A DNA stretch of 64,000 nucleotides, from NCBI RefSeq assembly GCF_030272615.1, contig NC_081413.1:99480239-99544238 (forward strand), written 5' to 3'. Both the position numbers and the translations under genes were made by a program. This DNA is from Cryptomeria japonica (taxonomy: Eukaryota; Streptophyta; Pinopsida; Cupressales; Cupressaceae). The notes beneath the pieces are model-generated. The model saw nothing but the letters and a program-made list of their open reading frames with translations. It did not search any database and was not told the origin of the DNA. Positions 33,001 to 45,000 of the stretch are shown here, piece by piece; the stretch's first letter is position 1, and every line of letters begins with the position of its first letter.

Positions 33001-35190
33001 AATGTCATATTTCTCATAATCATTTCAAATAACATTCAAGTCCCTATTATGTTTCTCCTCACTATGTGACATTGTTAGCCTACCTATTGGGGGCTCATTG
33101 TCATACATGGTGGTACAATTTTAAGTGCAATCAGACTTAGTGAGCAACATAATAGTCTATTTATTTTTGTCTCTATGCTTGGGGGGCAAGAATATTATCT
33201 CTCTTCTTTCTAAGGTTTCACTATTTCCTTTATGGATTGCATTTTTCATAATGTGATGTCCTTTCTTGCATAGAATCATCTTCATGCGAGTACATGTGTG
33301 TCCCTTTTTAGGACTTATTCTTTGCTTGAAATGGTATGTCTCTTATCAATAATCTCTCCTTAGAGGAATTTGTGATCCTTATTTTCACCCTTTCACTTTG
33401 AATATTGCCTCTTCTTTTTTATTGCATTATTCATAACGTGATGTCCTTTCTTGCATAGAATCATCCTTCGTGTGAGTACATTTGTGTCCCTTGTTAGGAC
33501 CTATTCTTTGTTTTCAACAATACATCTCTTAGGAATAATCTCTCTTTGGAAGTTGTGTAATTCTTCTCATTGTCCTTACACGGGGGGGGATAATTTATCT
33601 CTTTCTTATCCTTTCTAAGGATCTACTTTTCCTTTGTTGAGTGGTGTTTTCTTATGATTTGATATCATTCCTTGTGTGTAGTTGTTATTTTCTCAATGAT
33701 TCTCTCTTATGCAAGAGGTGTAAATCCTTGGCTACAACCTCTTTTTCACTTGGTGATGTACACCTATCATAAACTTACCCCCTCACCTTGGTTTAAAAGT
33801 GTGTCATCCTTCATCAAGAATATCTTTCACCTAGCAATAGGGGGAAGGCATGCATTCTTGTTCTACTTCCCCTCTTTTGGTAGAAGGTGCTATGTTTGTT
33901 CATGAAAATCCTCTAGGAGGTAGGACTTTTGAGCAAAGATCTCTTCTCCTCCAAGGACCTCCTTTACACTTGTTGCAAGATATCTCTTTTTCAACTATCT
34001 TATCCTTTCTTATAAGAGTATTCCCTCTTTTAGCTTGGATTTATGACATTGTTTCCTAAATGATATCTCCTTTGTGTTGAAGGTTGGTATCCTTATTTCT
34101 AGCTTCCTTAAGACATCAACATAGGGCTATGTGGACATCTTAAGGGGGGGCACCCATATCACTCCCTTTGTACCATATTTTTGTATGTCTTAAATAGGGT
34201 GTTCATTCTCGAAACTAGAGGAAACAAACTCTTACACGAGGTGCTTCACACCCGAAAATAGACACAACATTTGATATATGTCTTAGATAGGGGTACACAA
34301 CACCAAAACTAGAGGAAAACTCTTACATTGGATGTCCTTGAAACCAGACATTTATGTGTTTTAATCAGGGTTACACATTCTCAAAACCAAAGCAAAACTC
34401 ATAAACGAGATGTTCCCAAAATTTACATATTCGCCCCTTGGCATTTGCACACACAGTCGCCTCTTGGTATTTGCATTTATATTACATGTCTTAAATAGGT
34501 TGAAGCACACTCAAAACTGGATGAAACAAACTCTTACACGGGGAGTTATACACTTGAAACCGAACATCACTTGCATACACACACGCGGATGAATGGAACT
34601 AGCGGAATAGGGCTAAGACTATTCCTACTCTCCTCCCCAACATAGATCACCTAGAAGCAAACATCTAGGGGTGAGGTGTCTATGTTCTCCTCTCTCATCC
34701 TTCTTCTCATGGATCACCTAGAAGAACACATCTAGTGTGTATTCATGTTATCTCTCTTCTTCTCATGAACTTATAGCTTTGCTATTGATAGTTAATGGAT
34801 GATGCTTGCTTTTCTCTTTTACGTGATCACTTGTGCTCGTGAGATGGCATTTTTTTCAAGAATGATATTGTTGTTGAGACATTTTAATATTGAGGTCTCT
34901 TTGGCTAGTTGACTTGAGGTCTTATTTTTGGTTCTTATCTTTTGTTGTGTGTCTTTTTGTGTCTTTTGCCTTTGTTTGCCTTTTTGTCTTTATTTGACTT
35001 TTTGTGTTTGTCTTGTTTTTGTATGTCCTTCCATATGTTTGAGTGAGTTAAGATCCTAATATTGGGGGCTTGGTTCCTTGAAATTAGTGACATCTTATAC
35101 TCCTTGTGATCTTGCTCCACATTCATCATCTTCTTCATTCCTCTTTCTTCTACTTTACCATGAGTATTTGCATAAGCTCATACTCCTGCT
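33001..35190 (+). repeat. Non-coding internal region with tandem repeats
   Basis: No gene seen. 33247-33365 and 33433-33550 are a tandem duplication with offset 186 (GATGTCCTTTCTTGCATAG). 34182-34570 contains about four degenerate ~90-bp units with ATGTCTTAAATAGG and AAACTCTTACAC. The rest is thymine-rich. Confidence 0.7.
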
Positions 35191-35205
35191 AAAGTGGGGG
35201 TTAAA
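35191..35205 (+). other. Internal polypurine tract
   Basis: AAAGTGGGGGTTAAA immediately before TGTAGCATC, almost the same as the true PPT at 47973-47987. It marks the start of an internal LTR. Confidence 0.75.
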
Positions 35206-38200
35206 TGTAGCATCTTAAAATTGCACCCTTTGTAATTTTGACTGCATTTGGGCCTCTCACCTTAGTGTTCTCATTCCTCATGCTTGATCATGACTCATTT
35301 ATGCTTTCACCATGAAATAATGGCCATATTTTCTCATTCCACCTTGTTGGGACCCTAAACCTTGGCCCAAATATGGGGTAGGACCAAGGCATGGCCATGG
35401 TCCTCCCTAATTGGGCCCCAATGTAAACCCTTTTCCCTATCTCAAATTTGAGTAGGAAACCTTTCTTCATGTCGGCCTATGTTAGAAAATTAATATGTTT
35501 GACGACAGGCAAGTATATAAGGAGTTCTTCCCCTCTCATTTTGGATATAGATGGATATATTCAAAGCACTATAATCAAACAATCAGGCATTAAATTATTC
35601 ATCATCAAGCATTTCTCGAGGTCTTCAAGGCTGCATATTCTTCATCTATCAATTGTGGAGCAACTTTACATCATCCATTTGCAAGTATATGTGTGTGATT
35701 AGGGTTTTGTCATGTTCATGCCATTTCATACAACATATGTAATTACATCCAAGAAGAAAAGATTCATTATCCATCATTTATTTCAAGTATTTGCAATATT
35801 TCATTCAAGGTTAATTCCTAAACCGGGGTTTGGCTTAGGCAAACCCCTATTCCCAACCTATTTTCCCTTGTTTCTGTGTGTAAGAAATAGGTATGGAGTT
35901 GCGATCTTCAGAATAAGCAAGGTAAAAGTACAAAGTTGTGTCACACTTTTATAAAGGAAATGACCAATGTTGATTCAACTTTTTAGATTGAATCAATAGA
36001 AAGTGAAATATATGTTTTAAATTGTGAAATGATGTCAACTAATAAAACGTATATTTTTTGTGTATTTTATGTTTGTAATTTAAAAAAAAATTAAAAATTA
36101 TTTGAATATACTTTCTGTAGTCACATAAATCTGTCCATTTTAATTAAATGAATATTTCGTATTTATTTGATTAAAAACCCACTAGCCAACAATTAATTAA
36201 ATTAATATTTAATTAATTCATCTTCAAACATTCTCCTATTAATTAAATAAATTATTCAATTTATTTTAATTAATTCATTAAACCAAATTCACAATCAATT
36301 AAATGAATAAATCTTATTTATTCAATTTAATCCCCTTTTCCTCTTTTAAATAAATTAATTAAAACATTTATTTAAATCATCAACCCCCCACCCCCCGCCC
36401 CCCCCAGCATTTTCCTAAAAATGCAACTTGCACACATTTATGAAAAAAAAAATGAAATTTATTTTAATAAAAATCCTATTTTCCCTCACCCACCAAATCC
36501 ACTTGCATTCTTAAACCCCCTTCTAGATTCTTCTTAACCCTTCCTAATTGACCTAATTCATCCCCTAATTATTGTTACATTCCTAAGCAACTTGGAGTCA
36601 CTTCTCAAAGACTCCAAAAGTCTTTGAAAAACATTTAATGCTTTGTGTGTTCAACAATTTAACCTCTAAAGTCTTCCAAACCACTAATGGCTCTTACATG
36701 ACCATTAATGACTCTTACATAACCATTTATGGTTAATTCAACTTGCATTCATGTGTCTCCTCAAACATTTATTGCTTTGACCATGGTTATCCCTTTTACC
36801 TTTGCACAAAAATTTATCCATCAGATAAAAGCTTTATTCTTTGAATAAAGAACTTATTCATTCAACCTAACCTTGACCTCAACTCCCAAGTTAACCTTCA
36901 GGTCATGTCAAGCATTTAATGCTTATTCCCTCTCCTCTCAACCTATCTCATGTTGACACTTGTCATCCTGGGATTGGGTTGAAAGCCCTCACATGGATTG
37001 AATATCATTCAATCCTAACCCTTGTTGAGATTACTCAATCTCAACCATCCATTGCTCCATTTTTCCTATAAATAGAGCCCATTTCCTCATAATCCAGATC
37101 TTGAAAACTTGTATGCATTTAATCTATAGTGAATTTTAGAGAGCATTTAGCATAAATCACTAATATAGTGTTATTTTGGCCTAAAATAAATCATTTTAGC
37201 ATCATAGCATCTAATATTAGCTTTTGTTCACATTTGCATAGCATTTTAGAGTAAACATTTCAATCTTGAACCTCCATAAGCATCCATAGTGCAAAAAGCT
37301 GCTGAGAGCTACACTAATTTGGAACTTGGAGAGGAGAGGAACAAAGGAGAAGGAGCTAAGAGCATGTTAAAAGACATTTGGAGATGTCTTGTGGTATTTA
37401 CTTCCATAGTTAAATCATTTATCATGTTTTTAGTGTCTCTTTTGATATGCCTGCTTAGATTAGTTTTTGGTTGATTAACACTAACAGTTTCTTGTGTTTT
37501 TGTGTGTTATACGACCACAGGCTTTAGTCTAACCATTGTCCATTTCGCAAAGCATCACTTTCTTATAAAGTAAATACTATAATTTAGTTGCTGATAAAAT
37601 GCTCAAATTGAAGTTACACGCGACGTCACACTTTATATAGTAAATTTTACCTTTTTTTCTTCAATTTTTTTGTGTATATTGATAACTTGAAACTTTAGTG
37701 CAAAAATATATTTTTAAATATTTTTTATGTATATATATTTTTCAATAAATTTGAAAAGTTGTGTATTCTGAAATATAACTCTTTCCATTTGGCGTCACCT
37801 TTTTTCTTATTTATTTGTCCAAATTATAAAATAATTATATCATCTTGACATAGATGCTTTTCTCTAGTGCATTTATTTTTTTCAAATTTTTAAAATAAAT
37901 TTTAGTATTTTTCCTTTACCAAATAATCAACCTTATATTTTAGTGTTGATGACCTAATTTCAATAAAAATAAAATATAAAATATAAAAAATTATTTAAGG
38001 ATATATATTTTTGAAAATTCTCTTATAGATCTATAAAAGGGTATTTTTACATTTCAAAAAATTATTATTTATAAGAGTGGGAGTTGTTGAAACATCGAGT
38101 TTTTCAAAAAAAGTTTTTTTTTTTTTTTTAGTAATTAGGCCCAAAGTGGTATAAAATATACATTTAGTAGATAATTCAAATTGGAAAATTTGTGGCCCAT

Positions 38201-38679
38201 ATATAAGATAGCTATAATGAATCTCTATAGACCATATCTTTGACTAAAATTAAATTTTAGTCAGAATTACTTAAATTCACTTGTGCTGATAAGTTGCTCT
38301 GAAACGTGACACAGTTTTTTGCTTTTACCCAGCATTATTTGCAGAGATGAATCAACCCTTTTCTACGTGTGAAAAAGTAGGAGGACCAAGGCGCCCACCT
38401 CCTCGGCCTTGACATTTTTGGAGTTTTTTCTAGAATCAAGTCTAAATCTGCATTTACTGCTCAGATTTAGGTGCGTGCAAAAATCCCGCATCTATAGCTC
38501 ACTGCTTTCTTAGTTTTACCTTAATTATTCAGCACTTTACCTAATTTCAATATTTCAATTTACAAAAGCGGATATCAAAATTAATTCAATCCATTTAGTA
38601 TTCAGTCCTTATTCGATTTGTGACTGAATCTAGTGGATTCCCTTTCCTCTTTTGAATGTAATTGTCCTAAGTGACAACA
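35206..38679 (+). repeat. Internal divergent LTR, interrupted by a solo LTR (right edge tentative)
   Basis: Starts TGTAGCATCTTAAAATTGC, clearly related to but different from the outer LTRs. It has a TATA motif (TATATAAGG) near 35515 and, past the solo LTR, an ACCAAGGCGCCCACC segment like that of the outer 3' LTR. A possible CA end is GTGACAACA at 38679, followed by TTTAGTGGCTTCTCCC, which could be a primer-binding site. Without the solo LTR it is about 2.0 kb. Confidence 0.6.
36116..37557 (+). repeat. Solo LTR with target-site duplication
   Basis: TGTAGTCACATAAATCTG ... GCATCA, flanked by CTTTC at 36111-36115 and 37558-37562. AT-rich first half, TATA box (CTATAAATAGAG) near 37070, then UTR-like sequence: a complete gypsy LTR layout without any internal part. 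Its organisation resembles the LTR at 8359. It arose by recombination between the two LTRs of an inserted element. Confidence 0.82.
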
Positions 38680-38728
38680 TTTAGTGGCTTCTCCCTTCTA
38701 TGTTGCAAACCCTAAATCAATGATCCTA

Positions 38729-39878
38729 AGTTAAAATATTTGTAACACTTCTCTCAATGATATACCTATTTGGGATGAACCTTTAGATGATGATACTGAT
38801 TATTATCTTCATTTTTTTCCCCTTGATGAAAGTCCATACATGAAAGAAGATGATATTATGGAGGGTGATATGATTGACCATTCCATTTATAACACTTCTC
38901 CTTCCCAAATTGGCTTTATTCATGAAGATTTCCTAGTTCAAAAGGAGATTGTTAATGTTTACCCCCCTAAGGATGAAGCTTTGAAGAGTAATGTTGATTC
39001 TTCTCCTAAAATGCATACTCCTTGAAGGATACTTTAGAACAAGAGAATGCTAATAAGTTGCAAGGGTTTGCTATCATTAACAATCCTCTCTATGAGGAAG
39101 TCCCTTTCATTCAATTTGAAGAAAAACCTATTCATAAAATAATGTTTGAGGTTGATAATCCTCTCTATGAACCACTTGATGATTTCAACCCTACTAAATC
39201 TTCTTTGCATGTTTCCAAACCACCCTTGATCAATATGATAACTGTGAATGATTATGGCCTAATAAACCCGTTTTCACAGTTCAAGGTGCTAGTCCTTCTC
39301 CAAATACTCAAACTCTTAATGAGCCTCTTTTGATGGTTCAAGGTGGTTATAATAATGATGCCTTTTGCACTCCTAATAAACCCGTTATTACTATGCAAGG
39401 AGGATATCCCACTAAGAATCCCTATGAGTATGCTAAGCAAATAACTAGAGAGAGTTATAATTTGGTTCCACATACATACAACACAAGAAACAATAGGAAA
39501 CCTAATCCTCCTCCAGTTATTCCATCTTCACTTCCTAATCCTCAACCTATTCTTCCACAAGCACGTTGTATCTCACAAGCTCTTGGTAAGGAGTATGACC
39601 TTATTGAACAACTTAAAGCTACTCCTGCCAAGATATCCCTTTGGGATTTAATTCAAACTTCCTATGTACATCATGGAATATTGTTACAAGACACCTTAAA
39701 GACCTTAGATGTCCCACCCATAGTGACACCTAATAATATGGCTTCTATGATTGACTCCATGATGACACCTAAAGCTCAAATTATATTCACACAAGATGAA
39801 CTACCCTCTAATGAGGTTCAACACCAATATGATCCTCTTATGATTGTTGTCCTTATTAATGGTAATGTTATACAATGA
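38729..39878 (+). pseudogene. gag-linker and pre-protease region
   Basis: Three plus-strand frames joined by small shifts: 38729-39025 (FIHEDFLVQKEIV), 39022-39333 and 39330-39878. The last contains YNTRNNRKPNPPPV, a basic proline-rich stretch, and LIEQLKATPAKISLWDLIQ, a segment commonly found just before the protease of Tat-type elements (the SLWELL-like motif). Confidence 0.7.
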
Positions 39879-40130
39879 ACTCTTGTAGATAATGGTTCTA
39901 GCCTCAACATTTGTAGCGTTGATCTATTACACAAGATTAAGGTGGATACATCACTCATCAAACCAAATTCTCTTACTATTCGTGGCTTTGATAATGTTGC
40001 TAGGTCTTTGCTAGGTATTATAACCTTACCTATTAAGGTAGGACCCATTATTTTACCCACACCTATTCATGTCATGCCCAATAATTTGACTTACAATTTG
40101 TTATTAGGATGACCATGGATTCATTGCATG
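39879..40130 (+). pseudogene. Retropepsin-like protease
   Basis: After a TGA at 39876 the frame continues with LVDNGSSLNICSVDLL, where Asp-Asn-Gly-Ser stands in the retropepsin active site, then SLTIRGFDN and GPIILPTPIHVM and the NLLLG motif before a stop near 40110. The order fits the protease of a Tat-type polyprotein. Confidence 0.75.
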
Positions 40131-41150
40131 GAAGTTGTTCCCTCTACTTTGCATAGGCAAGTTAAGTTCATTTACAACAATAAGATGTATACTTTGTTTG
40201 TTGATACCAATTTACAAGATTGCCTACAAACATCTTCTAAATCTTCCTCGGTAGATTCTTCCTCAACTACCTCCAATGTTTCTCCAAGTATTCCTTGTTC
40301 CCCAAATACTCGTGTTTCTTCTAGTGATTTTAATGCTCCTATAAAGGATTATGCTCCATCTAAGTCTTCTCCTAAGGAAACCTTTTCTCCTGAAGAGGTG
40401 CTCTTAGGTGATGACTGAGGATCTTTAGACTTTACACCAATCTTTGTAGGAGAGTATAAAGTTCCTCCAAGAGAACCTAAGATATACAAGGAGAAAGATA
40501 TGAATGAACCTAAAAAGCAATCCACTTTGTCTAAACAACTAAGTAACAATTTTATGGTTGCTTCAAATACTACATCCCAACCCCCTTCAACTAATTATAA
40601 CATTCAAACTTATGAGAATTTGTCTTCCCTCATGGAAATGGTTGCACTTTATGGTCCTAGTTTCTACATCTTAGCTAAGAGTGGGTATAATGGCAATGGT
40701 TGTTGTGCTCAGGAACAAGGGGTAAAGGTTCCTTTAGAAAATAATGCCCATGAGGTATCTTTCGGGCTTGGATATAATCCCTTTAAACCCACCAAAGCCT
40801 CTAAGAGACCATCTCTTAATTTCAATGTTATTTTCTCTTCTCCTAATTCTCTTTCATTAAAACACCCTGAGTACATTGAACCTGATTCCCAATCACCTTC
40901 TTTGGATGTCTTTTCTAATAGTGATTCCTTAGCTGAGTTTTTAGAAGCTTATGATGACCTTCCTCGATATCATTATAATCATGTATTTCCTTATTGTTTA
41001 AATGAGGAAACATACTTTGGGGAAAACACTGAACTACCTAAAGATGATGATGAGATGATTAAGGAATTCCCTCAACCAATGGATGTTCCTCAACAAAGTA
41101 GCCTTCTTATAAGTAATACTATCGATGTCACCATGGATTCTTGTAATTAA
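40131..41150 (+). pseudogene. Protease-RT linker, Ser/Pro- and acid-rich
   Basis: WIHCMEVVPSTLHRQVKFIY continues the post-protease segment, then a serine-rich stretch (SSKSSSVDSSSTTSNVS). After a TGA at 40418 a second frame (40500-41150) has GYNGNGCCAQEQGVKVPLE and ends in an acidic tail. No catalytic motif. Confidence 0.6.
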
Positions 41151-41159
41151 GAAAAGATC

Positions 41160-42580
41160 ATAAAGATTGGAAAATGTTTAACTGAGGAACGAAAAGAATA
41201 CTCTGAGTTACTACACAAATTCCCAAAATCTTTGCTTGGATCTATTCTAACATGCTTGGCATTGATCCTAAAACTGTCACTCATAACATTGTCTTAATTC
41301 TCGATGCTAAACCTGTGAAGCAGAAAATTAGAAAGATTAATCCTAAAATAGATTTTCTTGTCAAAGCTGAAATTCAAATGCTCTTAGACGCAATCTTTAT
41401 TCACCCTATTGATTATTCCCCTTAGATTTTGACCATCGTTGTTGTTGCCAAACCTGATAACAAAATTAGGATGTGTACCAATTTTTGAGATCTCAATAAG
41501 GCTTCTTTGAAAGATGATTTTCCACTTCCAAACATTGATATGATAGTAGATTCTACTATTGGTCATGCTTTTTTATCCTTTATGGATGGTTTCTCGAGAT
41601 ATAATCAAATTTTCATTTATCCTCAAGATCAATTCAAAACTGCTTTCACTACTCCATAGGGTACATTTTGTTGGGTCATGATGCCTTTTGGGTTGAAAAA
41701 TGTTGGCACTACTTATTAACATGCTATGACTCTTATCTTCATGACTACATGCATAAACTCTTAGAAGATTGTGTTGATGACATCTTAGCTAAGTATATAT
41801 CTCTCCAAGATCATGTTAAGATCCTTCATCAAATCTTTGAAATAATTTGCAAGTACAATGCACTTGAACCCTCAAAATTTTGTTTTTGGTGTGGATAGTG
41901 GAAAACTATTAGGGTTCATAATCTTGCATCATGGTATTGAGGTGAATACAAAGAAAATAGATGGGATAGTTAACATGCCACCTCCCCAAAACATCTCTCA
42001 GTTGAGAAGTTTGCAAGGAAAAATTTGAGCCATCCATAGGTTCGTATCACAACTTGCAGATCAAACTTTCCCATTTACTCAATTGCTTAAGAAAAACATC
42101 ACCTTTTAATGGAACGAGGATTGTCAATAAGCCTTTGAAAATTTGAAAGCTTATTTGGTTAATCCTCTTGTCTTGCAACCCGCTATTCCTACCCAGCCTT
42201 TTCTTAAATACACGACTGCTTCTTCACATGCTCTCACAACTTTATTTGTGCAACATAATAGTGATGGTAAAGAATTCTTGGTTTAGTACATAAGCCATAC
42301 ATGATAAGTTAATTATGAGGTTAGATATATTAGGATAGAAAGATAATGTCTTGCTCTTGTTTTTGCAACACAGAAGTTGAGACACAATCTTTTGAATGTT
42401 GAGGTTCATGTTATTATCAAATTCGATCCTTTAAAATATCTCTTTTTTAAAACTAATCTCTTAGAACGTCTAGCAAAATGGGTTATGATGTTGACTGAAT
42501 TTGACCTTAAATTTGTTTCTCAATAGGCAATTAAAGGACAAACATTAACCAACCATTTAGCTGATGCGCCTTCACCCCTC
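41160..42580 (+). pseudogene. gypsy RT and first RNase H
   Basis: RT pieces with stops: RMCTNF-stop-DLNKASLKDDFPLP, FLSFMDGFSRYNQI, MMPFGLKNVGTTY, and VDDILAKYIS for the active site. The RNase H part has TASSHALTTLF and VFATQKLRHNLLNV. At least eight stops or shifts are visible across this stretch. Confidence 0.85.
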
Positions 42581-42629
42581 ACGTTACCTAATCAAGAATC
42601 TTTCCCTAATGAATTTGTTCTTCCTGTTG

Positions 42630-43000
42630 ACACTGACGAAACCTAGGAATTATATTTTGATGGATCTAGGTGTCGAACAGGTTCGAGAGCAGGTGTTATC
42701 CTAATATCCCCTACTGGAAAACCTATCCCCTTGTCTTAATGTCTCAATTTCCTATGTACCAACAACATTGTTGAGTATGAAGCCCTTATAGTTGGTCTTA
42801 AAGCGGCTTTAGCTTTGAATGTTAAACATATACACATCTACGGCGACTCTTAATTAATCATTAGACAAGTTACAGGGGTATATCAAGCTAAGCACTTGAT
42901 AAATTATCAGTATCGAGACTTGGCCATATCTTTGTTGGAGAAATTCACCTCTTACACCATGGAGCCCATTCCTTGAAAGGATAATTGGCATTCCGATGCA
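42630..43000 (+). pseudogene. Second RNase H (archaeal-type) of Tat-like pol
   Basis: LYFDGSRCRTGSRAGVILI, NNIVEYEALIVGLKAAL, IYGDS-stop-LIIRQV and DNWHSDAMA show the D, E, D, D residues of a type I RNase H distinct from the preceding gypsy RNase H. Two RNase H domains before integrase define the Tat/Ogre lineage. Confidence 0.82.
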
Positions 43001-44385
43001 ATGGCATGTGTTTCCTCTCTTGTATCCCTACAGGATCCTATGGTGGATCTTAGTTTTGTTATTCACAACCTTTCTTCTCCAGCTATTACTAATAATCCTA
43101 GTGATGTAGTTTATTGTTGTGCTCTAGATTTTGATGAATGGTACTTGCATATCTCAAGATATTTGATCGTTGGTACATTTCCATATTCTATAACTAAAAA
43201 TGCTAGGTACAGAATCCATAAATTAGCTGCTAGATACATTATCCTTTCTAATGTTCTGTATAGAAGAGGTTATCATGGTCTTCTCCTTCGTTGTCTTAAC
43301 AAAATTGAGATCTCGGTTGCCCTTAAGGAGGGGCATTCAGGTTCTTGAGGGGGGAATTTTGGGGGCAAATCTTTGGTTTAGAGGTTGTTCCAAATGGGAT
43401 ATCAATGGAAAAATATGGAAAAAGACTCCTTTGTGTTTGTTAAAAAGTGTCACCAATGTCAACAACATAATAATTTGATTCATGCTCCTGCACAAGAACT
43501 TAGGTCACAAGTGACCTCTTGGCCCTTTTCCTTATGGGGTTTAGATCTCATTGGTAAAATTTCCTCTCCTTCATCCCAATGACATACCTTCATCATCACG
43601 ACTACAAATTATTTTATGAAGTGTGTAGAAGCAGTTCCTCTTCGATCTACTATTGCTGAAGTAATCTATCAATTTATTCTAGAGAGCATTATTTCTCAAT
43701 TTGGTATACCTTCCACTTTGGTCTCTGACAATGGCACTTCATTAAAGAACAAAGATGTGAAGAAATTCCTCAAGAAATATCACATTCAACACTATTTTTC
43801 AACACCTTATTATCCTCAATCTAATGGTCAAGCTGAGTCCTCTAATAGGATTATTGAGCAAATTCTTCATAAGATTGTAATTAAGCATGGTAAGGATTGG
43901 CATACTTAGTTTACCTAAGCCCTTTGGGCCTATCAAACAAGTTCGCATAGCTATAAGTACCACACCTTATAATCTTGTTTATGGTGTTGATGGAATCATG
44001 TCTCTAGAGTTAGAAATTCCCTTGTTGAGATTTTTTGTTAAGGGAATAATTGATGATGATTCATATTGAGAGCAACGCCTTCAACAACTTGAAATTCTCA
44101 ATGAACAACGTATAAATTCTCTTGACCACATTTAAGCATATCATAAATCCTTGCAATGAGGTTACAATGATAAAGTTATTAAAAGTTCCTTCTCCATGGG
44201 TGATTTAGTGCTCTATGAGAATCTGCACAACGTGAAGAAAAAGGAAAGTTTAGCCCAAATTTGCTTGGATCGTATATCGTCACTAAATTCTATGGGTCGG
44301 GTGCTTATAAAATAGTAGATATGGAAGGTACGCCTTTTAACGAACCCATAAATGTTATGCATCTTTGTAGTTACTATGCCTAGAT
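43001..44385 (+). pseudogene. gypsy integrase
   Basis: HHCC finger region with LKEGHSGS and CHQCQQH; core with WGLDLIGKIS, LVSDNGTSLKNK and YYPQSNGQAESSNR giving the D, D, E residues; C-terminal piece around SFSMGDLVLYE and a final LCSYYA-like end near 44385. A stop within the core (near 43580), another at 43909 and later shifts inactivate it. Confidence 0.88.
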
Positions 44386-45000
44386 AGGTTCTCTTCAGTT
44401 CTTTTGTTTCTTTGATCTTAATTGTATGATGAGTTAGTAGGTCTTCATTAAAGCATGTGGTATTAAATAATTTTTATTTAATCTATATTTCTTTATTCTT
44501 GACAAACATATTTTTAGTTTTGGTTGTCTTGAATTCATTATGTAAATTCTTAGGAATTTACATTTTGTTATGCTAGCTATCATACAATTTTCTTTATGTG
44601 TTTGAGTTAAGTTACATCATGTTGTGTATAATTAAAACACTAATTAGATCATGTTAGTTATGTAGTTTAACTTAAACACATTTATACATCATCACTTGTC
44701 AAATTTAATTGAACATTTAGTTGCTTATTTAAATCACATGTGTATCAATTTAATCATGAAGCATTGAGAAATCAATCACATGAGAATTAAAGTAGACATA
44801 CATGTACATTTCAATTTTTTTTACTTTTAACCAAAGCAATATACACATTTTTTTTGCAATTAGAAGAACACATTTGAGACAAACATCATCATATATATAT
44901 AATCAAAAATTTTAGGTACATCATATATAAAGTCAACCACTAGAAACAAAATGTGGCCTCTATACATCATCACCATCTATGGATGGTGGCTACCCAAGAC
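44386..45000. other. AT-rich spacer between pol and the antisense gene
   Basis: No frame or repeat family recognised. Equivalent in position to 5029-5637 in the other PMD-carrying element. Confidence 0.6.
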
